From Actinoallomurus sp040655075 (GTDB lineage Bacteria; Actinomycetota; Actinomycetes; Streptosporangiales; Streptosporangiaceae): 64,000 bases of DNA. Location: contig NZ_JBFAJC010000008.1 of NCBI RefSeq assembly GCF_040655075.1, positions 224,384-288,383 on the forward strand. Reading direction: 5' to 3'. A model generated the notes under the pieces. It was not told the origin of the DNA. It was given only the letters and a program-made list of their open reading frames with translations, and did not search any database. Position numbers and translations under genes: made by a program. Shown in pieces: positions 15,609 through 23,637 of this stretch (position 1 is the first letter of the stretch; each line of letters begins with the position of its first letter).

Positions 15609-16472
15609 TCACTGACGGTGGAAGTGCACCGGGTGTTCGGGGTCGGCGGAACAGGCGAAGAGCCCCCCAGGGCCAACGTCGATCATCATCCCGGTCGGCG
15701 TGGTGGCGTGCTCGTACTCCGGCGTGCCGTAGACCAGGTCACGGTCCTCGATCGCACACCACCGGCCATCGCCCTCACCGTTGTCGAGTTGCAGGAGTAG
15801 CGTGGCCGGCGCACCGCAGGCGACGCATGTCAGGTTGCTCGGCGCCGATCCGTGGATCACCGTTCCGCCGATCTTGAAGCCGGGGGCGGTCGACAGCTCT
15901 TCGTACACGTCCTCGTCCTGGTTCCATGCCAGTACGCGGGCCCTGAGGTCGTCGGGGAGTTCCCAGAGCCAGGGGTACTCGATCAGACGCTCCGGATGCA
16001 GGACGCACGGGCGCGGGATGTACGTCTCGTAGAACCCCGGAAGCTCGCCCTCCAGGTCCGGGACGGGCGGTTCCTCGAGTATCTCGGTCACCTCGGAGGC
16101 TCGCCGCCAGACCACCCGGCAGGGGGCATGCTCGGGGCAGCAGTGGTAGCCGACACACCACAGGATCTGGAGCAGATCCGTCCCCTCGGGGAAGGTGATC
16201 TCGGGAAAGTCCGCGGCGGTCAGCTGGGCCAGGGCGATCATCGGAGATCCCGGATCCTCTCCCGGGTACTGATCGCAGTCGGGGGCCTCGCAGTGCGGCC
16301 ACGGCTCCGAGGCCGGCCACGCCAGAGGGCCTCCGATGTGGCCGTCCCGAGGGCCGGGACTGCCGGGCCGGGGGTGCAGCCGTACGGTGGTGGACGCGTA
16401 GGCGGCCAGTCCCGGGATGAACTGAGCGATATCCAGCGTGGGTGCTTCGGTGGTGCGGGTCACGGGGATCAT
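15609..16472 (-). CDS. DUF1963-like protein
   Basis: A 287-residue cytosolic protein resembling the DUF1963/YwqG family: HIGGPLAWPASEPWPHC near residue 45, then SPMIALAQLTAADFP and TDLLQILWC, which follow the family pattern of a GG-x-W-P segment, a Q-L strand and a D-L-L-Q-x-L-W-C block. There are several Cys pairs (CEAPDCDQ, CVACGA, CCPEH), possibly a metal site. The ATG at 16472 has GGAGG at a nine-base distance; longer starts do not. The function of the family is unknown. It is convergent with the P450 gene. Confidence 0.75.
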   Translation of the reverse strand: MIPVTRTTEAPTLDIAQFIPGLAAYASTTVRLHPRPGSPGPRDGHIGGPLAWPASEPWPHCEAPDCDQYPGEDPGSPMIALAQLTAADFPEITFPEGTDLLQILWCVGYHCCPEHAPCRVVWRRASEVTEILEEPPVPDLEGELPGFYETYIPRPCVLHPERLIEYPWLWELPDDLRARVLAWNQDEDVYEELSTAPGFKIGGTVIHGSAPSNLTCVACGAPATLLLQLDNGEGDGRWCAIEDRDLVYGTPEYEHATTPTGMMIDVGPGGLFACSADPEHPVHFHRQ

Positions 16473-16603
16473 TGTCATCCACCTCCGGGCACGCGGATCC
16501 GGCGAGGTCACCGCGCCGGCTGCGGGTGCGGGCGATCCGGTCGGCGGGACGAAGCCGACGAGGGAGCGTCCCCGATCGGCTTCATCGCCGAGGCGTCGCG
16601 TGC

Positions 16604-17518
16604 TCAGCGTGGAGACGCGGCCGGTACGGAGGAGGAGGACGCGAAGCCGCCCGCACGGATCGCGTCGGCGATCAGGCCGAGCGGCGGGCGAGGCGCGGTC
16701 GGCAGCAGCGCCGGCAGATCGCCGTCCCGCTGCTCGAGGAAGCCGGCGGTGATGTTCGAGAAGATCGAGATCGTGTGGCCGATCTGGTACGGCTCCAGGC
16801 CGAGGGCGGTGAGCGCGGCGCGTACGTCGGACAGCGCCGCCTGTTCGTACCGGATCTGGCGGCCGAGCGCCGTGGAGAGGGCCGCCGCGATGTCCGCGCC
16901 GCCGACTGCGGCCACCCCCTCGAGCTCATAGGCGCGACCCGCGTGCCGGCTGCGGCGACCGGCGTGGACGTCCGCGTACGCCTCCGCGGCGACCCGCGCG
17001 GCGACGTCGGCCAGGTCCTCCCGCGCCCCGACGGCGACCCTGCCGTCGCCCAGGGGCGCGCTGAAGACTCCCGTGGCGGCGGCGCTCTCCGCGGCCATCA
17101 GCGCCAGTCCGACGGGCATCTCCGCGTACAGTCCGTTGCGCAGGACGGTGACGTCGAACGGGGCGCCGGCGAGCCGGTCCTCGGTCCACCGGTGCGGCAC
17201 CGCGATGGTGAGCCGATCACCCGAGCCGGCCAGGCTCGTGTAGATCACATGCCGGATGCCGGCCTCGGCGGCCGCCTCGACGACCGTGCCGTGCCGGGCG
17301 AGGACCACGTCGTCCTCGGCGTACCCGGCCGAGACGAACACCAGCACGGTCACACCCGCGAACCCGTCGGCCAGCGAGCCCGGATCGTCGAAGTCGATGC
17401 GCCGGGCACCGCCGCTCGCGGTACGGGTGCCCGCCACCACGTCGACGTCGGGAAGTGCGGCGAGCCGGTCGTGGACCAGGCCGCCGAGCGCGCCGGACGT
17501 TCCGGTCACGAGAATCAT
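16604..17518 (-). CDS. NmrA-like NAD(P)-binding oxidoreductase/regulator
   Basis: A 304-residue atypical short-chain dehydrogenase. The N-terminal Rossmann motif is VTGTSGALGG; there is no YxxxK catalytic pair in the usual place, fitting the NmrA/HSCARG subgroup. VIYTSLAGSG and VTVLRNGLYAEM are typical of NAD(P)H-binding proteins such as QorB. It may reduce quinones or act as a redox sensor. It is divergent from an HxlR regulator (17598), with an inverted repeat in the spacer; this is the first of two NmrA-HxlR pairs in the region. Confidence 0.85.
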   Translation of the reverse strand: MILVTGTSGALGGLVHDRLAALPDVDVVAGTRTASGGARRIDFDDPGSLADGFAGVTVLVFVSAGYAEDDVVLARHGTVVEAAAEAGIRHVIYTSLAGSGDRLTIAVPHRWTEDRLAGAPFDVTVLRNGLYAEMPVGLALMAAESAAATGVFSAPLGDGRVAVGAREDLADVAARVAAEAYADVHAGRRSRHAGRAYELEGVAAVGGADIAAALSTALGRQIRYEQAALSDVRAALTALGLEPYQIGHTISIFSNITAGFLEQRDGDLPALLPTAPRPPLGLIADAIRAGGFASSSSVPAASPR

Positions 17519-17528
17519 GAGACCCCCA

Positions 17529-17572
17529 AGGTGGTTGTTGCCGAATGATCGGCCCCAGCATCGTGACCACCT
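17529..17572. promoter_or_regulatory. Inverted repeat in NmrA-HxlR spacer
   Basis: AGGTGGT (17529-17535) and ACCACCT (17566-17572) form perfect 7-bp arms 30 bp apart within the 79-bp divergent spacer. They are plausible half-sites for the adjacent HxlR regulator. Confidence 0.5.
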
Positions 17573-17597
17573 GCCGGGAGCGTAAGGAGGCATTCTC

Positions 17598-18008
17598 ATG
17601 TCCGTAGGGCACACCGCGGTAACCCCCCAGGCCGGCGGCGCGCAGTCCGCAGGTCCCTGTGGCGACGACGATTGTGGCATCCGTGAGGTGCTCGACCGGA
17701 TCGGCGACAAGTGGACCGTGCTCGTCATCGTGGAGCTGTCGAAGGGGGTCCGGCGCTTCCGGGAGTTGCAGCGGGCGATCCCCGGCATCTCCCAGCGGAT
17801 GCTGACCCTGACGACGCGCCGGCTCTGCCGGGACGGCCTAGTCGAGAGGACCGTGTACGCCACCATCCCGCCGCAGGTCGACTACCGGCTGACCGCCCTG
17901 GGCCAGAGCCTCGCAACGATGGTCTCCGGCCTGGCGGACTGGTCCCGCGAGCACAAGGAAGCGATCGGCGAAGCGCGGCGGCGCTGGGACGCCGGACACG
18001 CCGAGTAG
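17598..18008 (+). CDS. HxlR-family transcriptional regulator
   Basis: A 136-residue winged-helix regulator of the HxlR family. CGIREVLDRIGDKWTVLVIVEL followed by RRFRELQRAIPGISQRMLTLTTRRL is the standard fold, and VDYRLTALGQSLA closes the wing. Its Cys residues near the N-terminus (PCGDDDCGI) are typical of redox- or aldehyde-sensing members. The ATG follows AAGGAGG. It is divergent from the NmrA gene and probably controls it. A hairpin follows before the convergent desaturase. Confidence 0.9.
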   Translation: MSVGHTAVTPQAGGAQSAGPCGDDDCGIREVLDRIGDKWTVLVIVELSKGVRRFRELQRAIPGISQRMLTLTTRRLCRDGLVERTVYATIPPQVDYRLTALGQSLATMVSGLADWSREHKEAIGEARRRWDAGHAE

Positions 18009-18052
18009 GCCACCGGACAGCGGTGCGAGGTTCCCGCGGCGTCATCCGGCAG

Positions 18053-18075
18053 CGGAGGCCTTCCCATGGCCTCCG
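18053..18075. terminator. Bidirectional hairpin between hxlR and desaturase
   Basis: CGGAGGCC, seven-base loop, GGCCTCCG: perfect 8-bp arms located between two convergent genes, two bases from the desaturase stop codon. Confidence 0.6.
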
Positions 18076-18077
18076 GG

Positions 18078-19037
18078 CTACCGGTGCGGTGCGGCGGAGA
18101 GGCGGGCCAGGCGGTGCTCCTTCGGCCAGCGGACGTCGTACACCCAGCCGAGTTTCTCGAACACCCAGATGAGCCGCGCCGACACGTCGATCTGGCCACG
18201 CCGTACACCGTGCCGGGCGCAGGTCGGATCGGCATGGTGCAGGTTGTGCCAGGACTCGCCCATGCTGAGGATCGCCAGTGGCCAGACGTTGGCGGACCTG
18301 TCGCGCGAGGCGAAGGGCCGATCGCCGATCATGTGACAGATCGAGTTGATCGACCATGTCACGTGATGCAGGAGGGCCATCCGGACCAGGCCCGCCCAGA
18401 AGAACGCGGTGAGCGCTCCCCACCAGGACCACGTGATGAGGCCGCCGAGCACCGCGGGCAGGCCGAGCGTGACCGCCGTACACGCCCCGAACAGGCGGTG
18501 CACCACGCGCATGTCACGATCGGCGAGCAGGTCGGGCACGAACCGGCGCTGGTTGCTGAGGTCGCGCTCGAAGAGCCAGCCGAGGTGAGCATGCCAGAAG
18601 CCACGGGCGATCGCGGCCGGTGAGTCGCCGAACAGCCACGGAGAGTGGGGATCACCATCTCGGTCGGAGAACGCGTGATGGCGCCGGTGGTCGGCGACCC
18701 AGTGCATGACCGGGCCCTGTACGGCCAGACTGCCGGCGAGCGCCAGCACTATCCGCATGACGCGTTTGGCCTTGAAGGAGCCATGCGTCAGGTAGCGGTG
18801 GTAACCGACCGTCACGCCGAGACACGTGATCACGTACCAGATCGTCATGAGCAGGATGTCCACCCAGCTCAGACCCCAGCCCCACACCACGAGGGCCGCG
18901 AGGGCCAGCGCGAGAAGCGGGACGATCACGAAGATGTACACCGACAGGTGTGCGGCGAGCGCACGTCGGCCGGTGATCATGGGCGCGGGCCCGCGTTCCG
19001 GCCCGGGCAGAGATCGGCCGGTGAGGCTGGTCGACAC
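18078..19037 (-). CDS. Membrane acyl-CoA/acyl-lipid fatty acid desaturase
   Basis: A 319-residue membrane desaturase of the delta-9 type. The three histidine boxes that bind the di-iron centre are HRYLTH (80-85), HRRHH (117-121) and HNLHH (264-268). Four hydrophobic segments lie at about 28-52, 60-80, 95-110 and 185-220. It should introduce a double bond into membrane fatty acids using O2 and an electron donor, helping membrane fluidity. The start is GTG at 19037 with GAGGTGAC upstream. It follows the ohr gene on the same strand after 187 bp with no recognisable content, so it may be a separate unit. Confidence 0.92.
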   Translation of the reverse strand: MSTSLTGRSLPGPERGPAPMITGRRALAAHLSVYIFVIVPLLALALAALVVWGWGLSWVDILLMTIWYVITCLGVTVGYHRYLTHGSFKAKRVMRIVLALAGSLAVQGPVMHWVADHRRHHAFSDRDGDPHSPWLFGDSPAAIARGFWHAHLGWLFERDLSNQRRFVPDLLADRDMRVVHRLFGACTAVTLGLPAVLGGLITWSWWGALTAFFWAGLVRMALLHHVTWSINSICHMIGDRPFASRDRSANVWPLAILSMGESWHNLHHADPTCARHGVRRGQIDVSARLIWVFEKLGWVYDVRWPKEHRLARLSAAPHR

Positions 19038-19224
19038 GGCACGTCACCTCGGTTCTGACGTGGATGCGAGTTCTCGGCATCCCGTTCAGCTGAAAGGCCG
19101 AGACGAGGTGCCTCGCCCCAAGGTTGTTCCTACCCGGCTACGCGCAAACCACCATCCGCCGAACCACTGGACGAGATGCCATGAACACTGTCGACCCTGG
19201 GTCGCCGGCCGATCCTGCTGTTCC

Positions 19225-19656
19225 TCAGAGACGTGCGCCGTTCGCCGTGAGAACGACGTCGATGTTGCCGCGCGTGGCGCTGGAGTAGGGGCACACCTGG
19301 TGGGCGGCACGTACGAGGTCGGCGGCGCGCCGGGCGTCGTCGATCGAGGGCAGTGTGACGTTCAGTTCGGCGCCGAGCCTGAACGTGCCGTTCTCGTTCG
19401 GGATGAGCGCCACCGTCGCGTCGATCACCGCGTCGTCGGCCGGTAGCTTCTCGCGCTTGCCGAGCATGCTCAGGACGGCCCCGAAACACGCCGCGTATCC
19501 CACGGCGAACAGCTGCTCAGGGTTGGTTCCCGCACCGTCGCCGCCCAACTCCTTGGGAAGCCGCAGGTCCACGTCCAGGAGGCCGTCCGTCGTCCGCCCG
19601 TGCCCCTGGCGACCGCCGGTGACGCGTGCCTCGGCCGTGTAAAGCGCCTCGCTCAT
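19225..19656 (-). CDS. Organic hydroperoxide resistance protein (Ohr/OsmC)
   Basis: A 143-residue Ohr-type peroxidase. The two reactive cysteines are present: C57 in GYAACFGA and C122 in VCPYSSATRGN, and LRLPKELGG near residue 33 is typical of Ohr rather than OsmC. It reduces organic and fatty acid hydroperoxides. Ohr genes are usually next to a MarR-type OhrR; here the divergent neighbour is instead an HxlR-family protein with an SCP2-like tail, an unusual pairing. Three copies of a related operator-like sequence lie in the spacer. Confidence 0.93.
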   Translation of the reverse strand: MSEALYTAEARVTGGRQGHGRTTDGLLDVDLRLPKELGGDGAGTNPEQLFAVGYAACFGAVLSMLGKREKLPADDAVIDATVALIPNENGTFRLGAELNVTLPSIDDARRAADLVRAAHQVCPYSSATRGNIDVVLTANGARL

Positions 19657-19671
19657 GTTCTCCTCCTCATG

Positions 19672-19766
19672 TTTCCAAAAATAGAAGCTACTACTTCAAA
19701 AATCGGAAGTAAAGATCTTGGTGCGTACCGAGCGGAGGAGCTATCGATGGTTCGAAAATCGGAAGT
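19672..19766. promoter_or_regulatory. Three repeated operator-like sites between ohr and hxlR
   Basis: TTTCCAAAAATAGAAGCTA (19672-19690), ACTTCAAAAATCGGAAGT (19693-19710) and GTTCGAAAATCGGAAGT (19750-19766) share the pattern TTC-AAAAT-GAAG; the middle copy has perfect ACTTC/GAAGT arms. This is AT-rich against the high-GC background. Placement suggests cooperative binding of the divergent HxlR protein, controlling both ohr and itself. Confidence 0.65.
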
Positions 19767-19786
19767 GCGGACATTATGGTGGTGAA

Positions 19787-20509
19787 GTGGACCAGCGATC
19801 GTACAACCAGTACTGCGCGACCGCGCGCACCCTCGACATCGTCGGCGAGCGCTGGACGCTGCTGCTGATCCGTGAGCTGCTGACCGGTCCCAAGCGGTTC
19901 GGCGACCTGCAGAACAGCCTGCGCGGTCTCGGCACCGGACTGCTCTCGGCCCGGCTGAAGCACCTCGAACGCGAGGGTCTCGCCCAGAAGGTCACGCTGC
20001 CTCCCCCGGCCCGTACCCCTGCCTACGCGCTCACCGAGGCGGGCGAGGAACTCGAGTCGGCTGTGCTCGCCCTCGCGCAGTGGGGTATGAAGTGGGCGAT
20101 GGGGGAGCGCCGCGAGGGTGAGACCTTCCACATGGGCTGGACCGTGCTCGGCCTGCGCGCCTATTTCGTCCCCGAGGCCGCCGCCGGCCTCCACGCCACG
20201 TACGAGTTCCGGGTCGGGGACGAGGTCTTCCACGCCGACGTCGACGACAGCGCGATCGCGACCCTGCACGGGCCCGCTCAGCGGCCCGACGCCGTCATCG
20301 AGGCCGACGAAGACCTCTTCGCCGACATCGCCTCGGGCCGTACGGACCTGGCCGCCGGGCTCCAGGACGGCCGCGCCGTCGCCTCCGGTGACCCTGATCT
20401 CCTGCGAAGCCTGGGAGACCTGTTCGTACGGCCCCCGGCCCAGGATCGCCCCGGCTCGCCGGCAGCGCATTCGAAGGCCGTTTCCCGGCCCTCAGAGCGA
20501 CCGGCATAG
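19787..20509 (+). CDS. HxlR regulator with C-terminal SCP2-like domain
   Basis: A 240-residue protein, longer than usual HxlR regulators. The winged helix is at about 8-100 (ARTLDIVGERWTLLLIRELLTGPKRFGDLQ). The C-terminal half (about 120-215) ends in DLFADIASGRTDLAAGLQDGRAVASGDPDLLRSL, the pattern of SCP2/sterol-carrier-like lipid-binding domains. A regulator that senses a lipid or lipid peroxide would suit its divergent partner ohr. The GTG at 19787 is chosen because GGTGG precedes it and upstream residues read through operator sites. Confidence 0.85.
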   Translation: MDQRSYNQYCATARTLDIVGERWTLLLIRELLTGPKRFGDLQNSLRGLGTGLLSARLKHLEREGLAQKVTLPPPARTPAYALTEAGEELESAVLALAQWGMKWAMGERREGETFHMGWTVLGLRAYFVPEAAAGLHATYEFRVGDEVFHADVDDSAIATLHGPAQRPDAVIEADEDLFADIASGRTDLAAGLQDGRAVASGDPDLLRSLGDLFVRPPAQDRPGSPAAHSKAVSRPSERPA

Positions 20510-20580
20510 AGATCACTTGAGGCGTCGAGTGCTGGGCCGGGTGCCCCACCGGTGGCGGGCGCGTGCTCGGCTGATCAGTC

Positions 20581-21420
20581 TCAGCGGAACGCGGCGATAT
20601 TGCGGGCGGCCCAGTCGGCGAACGGGCGCGGGGCGTGGCCGAGGACCCGCTGGACGTCCGGGCTGACGCGCAGCTCGGCCGGGCTCGGGGAACCGAGGAT
20701 GTCCAGGGTGTCCTCGGCGAGCTCCGCCGGCATGCTCTGGGCCATGGCGGCTTTGGCCTCGTCGCGGGTGAGGTCTTGGAACCGCACTGGCGAGCCCAGC
20801 GCGGCGGCGATGGCCTCCGCCTGCCGGCGCGGCGTGATCACCTCTGGGCCGGTCAGCTCGTACACGCCGCCGGTGTGCCGGTCATCCAGCAGGCAGGCCG
20901 CCGCGACCTCGGCGATGTCCGCCGGGTCGATGATCGGCACCCCGACGTCGCCGAAGGGCGCGGCGACGACCCGCCGCGCGCGGATGGACTCGGCCCACCA
21001 CAGGGCGTTGGAGGCGAAGCCGCCCGGCCGCAGGATGGCCCACTCCAGGCCGGACTCCCGCAGCACGTCCTCCACCGCGCGCATCGCGATCCGCGTTGGG
21101 CCGAAGGGCCTGGTCGCCACGCCCTGCGAGGAGAGCAGGACGACCCGGCGGACCCCGCTGACCGCGGCTTCGCCGATGATGTCGGCCGGGCCGGCTCCGG
21201 CGGCGTGCATATCGCCGGACAGCAGCAGGAACAGCGCCTTCGCCCCGGCCAGTGCGGGCCTGAGGCCGGCCGGCTCGGCCAGGTCGGCCACCACGTGGCG
21301 GACGCCGTCCGGCACCGCCGCCGCGTGTCGTGACACCGCCGTCACCTGCCGGCCCGCCTCGGCCAGCGCCCGCGTCAACGGCCGGCCCACATTCCCGGTA
21401 GCCCCGGTCACCACGATCAT
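20581..21420 (-). CDS. NmrA-like NAD(P)H-binding oxidoreductase
   Basis: A 279-residue protein starting MIVVTGATGNVGRPL, a classical NmrA/NAD(P)H-binding Rossmann motif, followed by VVLLSSQGVATRPF and ILRPGGFASNALWW, as in NmrA-type reductases. No active-site Tyr-Lys pair is evident. It is similar in kind to the protein at 16604, and likewise divergent from an HxlR regulator (21512). It is probably a quinone/redox-linked reductase induced by electrophiles; the substrate is unknown. Confidence 0.87.
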   Translation of the reverse strand: MIVVTGATGNVGRPLTRALAEAGRQVTAVSRHAAAVPDGVRHVVADLAEPAGLRPALAGAKALFLLLSGDMHAAGAGPADIIGEAAVSGVRRVVLLSSQGVATRPFGPTRIAMRAVEDVLRESGLEWAILRPGGFASNALWWAESIRARRVVAAPFGDVGVPIIDPADIAEVAAACLLDDRHTGGVYELTGPEVITPRRQAEAIAAALGSPVRFQDLTRDEAKAAMAQSMPAELAEDTLDILGSPSPAELRVSPDVQRVLGHAPRPFADWAARNIAAFR

Positions 21421-21479
21421 GATCAGCTCCTTGTCCGATGTCCTCTGTGGCCTTCACGCTAGGAGCCGGGCTAACTTTT

Positions 21480-21503
21480 GGTAAGGACGTACCTTGAGGT
21501 AAG
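21480..21503. promoter_or_regulatory. Repeat cluster upstream of the third hxlR
   Basis: GGTAAG occurs at 21480 and 21498, and AAGG-ACGTA-CCTT (21483-21495) forms an inverted repeat between them, within the 91-bp divergent spacer. It is a likely operator for the adjacent HxlR. Confidence 0.45.
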
Positions 21504-21511
21504 CTCATCAC

Positions 21512-21886
21512 GTGACGGGAGGCTCGCAGCGCATACAGGCCGAGGCGGGGCAGCGGTATGACGTGTTTCACACCGACTGCCCAGCGCGCGATGTGGTCGA
21601 CCACGTGACCAGCAGGTGGGGCGTCTGGGTGTTGATCTCCCTGCGGCGGAGCAACGGCCTCCGGTTCTACGAGCTGCGCGAGAGCATCCAGGGCATCAGC
21701 GAGAAGATGCTCGCTCAGACCCTGCGCGCGCTGGTCCAGGACGGCCTGGTCTGGCGGGAGGTCGAGCCGACGACGCCGCCCCAGGTCACCTACGGGCTGA
21801 CCGAGTTCGGTCGGGACGTCGGCGAGCCGCTGACGGACCTGTTCGACCGGATTACACGGCGGCTGTCGCTGCGTGACGCGGGATAG
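21512..21886 (+). CDS. HxlR-family transcriptional regulator
   Basis: A 124-residue HxlR protein: TDCPARDVVDHVTSRWGVWVLISL, then FYELRESIQGISEKMLAQTLRAL and TPPQVTYGLTEFG. Its cysteine just before the helix-turn-helix matches redox-sensing HxlR members. Start is GTG at 21512. It is divergent from, and probably represses, the NmrA gene at 20581. The stop is 22 bp from the convergent Nudix gene. Confidence 0.9.
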   Translation: MTGGSQRIQAEAGQRYDVFHTDCPARDVVDHVTSRWGVWVLISLRRSNGLRFYELRESIQGISEKMLAQTLRALVQDGLVWREVEPTTPPQVTYGLTEFGRDVGEPLTDLFDRITRRLSLRDAG

Positions 21887-21907
21887 CGTGGTCGGAGGCC
21901 GGCACGG

Positions 21908-22309
21908 TCAGCCAGTGGCGGGGAGGGCGCCCCAGGAGGCGAGGGTCTCGATCAGGCCGGTGGTCGTCGGGAGGGCGGTCAGCTCTTCGGCGTCGACCCA
22001 GCGGGCCGCGCGGGCGTCGTCGCCGGCGCGCAGGACGCCGCCGGTCACCGTCGCGGCGTAGTCGCGGATGTCGTACGTCACCCCGCCCGGGCCCGTGCGG
22101 TCCACCGAGCCGATCAGTGGTCCGGGCTCGACCTGTAGGCCGGTCTCCTCGGCGACCTCGCGGACGACCGCGACGGCGTCGGTCTCGCCGGGCTCGACCC
22201 GGCCGCCCGGCAGCGACCACATTTCCTCATCCGGCGGGTGGCCGCGCTGGATCACCAGCAGCCGCCCGTCGGCGTCATGGACGATCGCTCCGACGCACCG
22301 CACACGCAT
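21908..22309 (-). CDS. Nudix hydrolase (MutT-like)
   Basis: A 133-residue Nudix protein. The Nudix box GGRVEPGETDAVAVVREVAEETGL, quoted here in its key positions G-x5-E-x7-REVAEETG, is intact at about residues 35-58 and includes the REVAEE metal-binding helix. It should hydrolyse a nucleoside diphosphate linked to another moiety, with Mg2+; the exact substrate is unknown. The ATG start MRVRCVGAIVHD fits the first beta strand. Divergent from the lacI gene. Confidence 0.9.
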   Translation of the reverse strand: MRVRCVGAIVHDADGRLLVIQRGHPPDEEMWSLPGGRVEPGETDAVAVVREVAEETGLQVEPGPLIGSVDRTGPGGVTYDIRDYAATVTGGVLRAGDDARAARWVDAEELTALPTTTGLIETLASWGALPATG

Positions 22310-22451
22310 GCACCCCAGGGTGCCACGATGCGGGCCGGAAGAGATCCGGAAGGACGGTCCGCGCTCGACCGGATGCCATCGGCGATTGCAAGTTAATCCG
22401 TCGCAGAAATGATGTCAACGGCCTTTCCCGATACAGTCGCAGGCAGGTACA

Positions 22452-22461
22452 AAACCGGTTT
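22452..22461. promoter_or_regulatory. LacI-type operator upstream of lacI
   Basis: AAACCGGTTT, a perfect 10-bp palindrome with a central CpG, 20 bp before the lacI start. The same core occurs in the longer palindrome at 23518-23531, supporting autoregulation. Confidence 0.75.
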
Positions 22462-22481
22462 ATCAAATCGGGGGAGGCGGG

Positions 22482-23495
22482 ATGAAGCGTCCGACGATCG
22501 CCGACATCGCGCGCCGGGCGGGCGTCACCAAGAGCACCGTCTCGTTCGCGCTGAACGACCGGCCGGGGGTGTCCGCCGCGACCCGCGACCGCATCCTCGA
22601 CATCGCCCGGGAGATGGGGTGGCAGCCGAGCCGCGTGGCCCGCGCGCTGTCCGGCGGCCGGGCGGGCGTGCTGGGGCTGGTCGTGGACCGCCCCGCGCGG
22701 ACGCTGGGGATCGAGCCGTTCTTCATGCAGCTGATCTCCGGGATCGAGGGCGAGCTCGCCGCGCGCGACGTCGCGCTCCTGCTCCAGATGGCCGAAGACG
22801 GCCAGACGCAGGTCGCGGCCTACCGCCGCTGGTGGGCCGAGCGCCGGGTGGACGGGGTGTTCCTGGTCGACCTGCGGGTGGACGACGAGCGGGTCGCGCT
22901 GCTGGCCGAGCTGGGGCTGCCCGCGATCGTGATCGGCGGCCCGGACGGGCTCGGCGGGCTGCCCGGGGTGTGGAACGACGAGGCCGAGGCCGTGCGCTCC
23001 GTCGTGGAGTACCTCGCGGCCCTCGGCCACCGGCGGATCGCCCGCGTGGCCGGGCCGCCGGAGCTTCGGCACACGACCGCGCGCGGCGCGGCGTTCGAGG
23101 CGGCGGCCGGCGCGCTGGGCCTGACGACGACCTCGGTGTCCACGGACTACACGGGTGAGGAGGGGGCGCGCGCGACGCGGCGGCTGCTCGCAGCGCCGGA
23201 GCCGCCGACCGCCGTCGTCTACGACAACGACGTGATGGCCCTGGCGGGGCTGGGGGTCGCCGGGGAGATGGGCGTGCCGGTTCCGGGGCGGCTGTCCATC
23301 GTCGCCTGGGACGACTCGGTGCTCTGCCGGCTGGTCCACCCGCCGCTGACCGCGGTCGGCGTCGACATCGCCTCCTACGGTGCGGAGGTGGCGCGCCGCC
23401 TGCTCGACCTGGTCGCCGGGGATCCCGTCGAGAGCGGCCGCCACGCCGCGCCCGTGCTGACGCCGCGGGGGAGTACGGGGCCCGCCCCGTCATGA
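22482..23495 (+). CDS. LacI-family transcriptional repressor of the sugar cluster
   Basis: A 337-residue LacI/GalR regulator. The helix-turn-helix plus hinge is at residues 3-60 (TIADIARRAGVTKSTVSFALNDRPGVS). The periplasmic-binding-like ligand domain follows, with VDGVFLVDLRVDD and TAVVYDNDVMALAGL. The ATG follows GGGGGAGG. Palindromes sharing the AAACCGGTTT core lie before its own gene and before the downstream ABC transporter operon. It probably represses both until the imported oligosaccharide or a derived sugar binds. Confidence 0.93.
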   Translation: MKRPTIADIARRAGVTKSTVSFALNDRPGVSAATRDRILDIAREMGWQPSRVARALSGGRAGVLGLVVDRPARTLGIEPFFMQLISGIEGELAARDVALLLQMAEDGQTQVAAYRRWWAERRVDGVFLVDLRVDDERVALLAELGLPAIVIGGPDGLGGLPGVWNDEAEAVRSVVEYLAALGHRRIARVAGPPELRHTTARGAAFEAAAGALGLTTTSVSTDYTGEEGARATRRLLAAPEPPTAVVYDNDVMALAGLGVAGEMGVPVPGRLSIVAWDDSVLCRLVHPPLTAVGVDIASYGAEVARRLLDLVAGDPVESGRHAAPVLTPRGSTGPAPS

Positions 23496-23517
23496 GAAAC
23501 GCCCGGGACGGTTGACG

Positions 23518-23531
23518 CTAAACCGGTTTAG
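23518..23531. promoter_or_regulatory. LacI-type operator before the ABC transporter operon
   Basis: CTAAACCGGTTTAG, a perfect 14-bp palindrome 107 bp before the substrate-binding protein start, sharing its core with 22452-22461. Likely the main operator of the mannoside operon. Confidence 0.82.
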
Positions 23532-23637
23532 TGATCGTATCGAGGCGACGGATTTCCAGCGGTTGTTCGGAGAGACGCCCACGGCCGGTCCGCGCTCGAC
23601 CGGGGTGCCTCCATGACGGCTGATGGGAGTTCACCAA

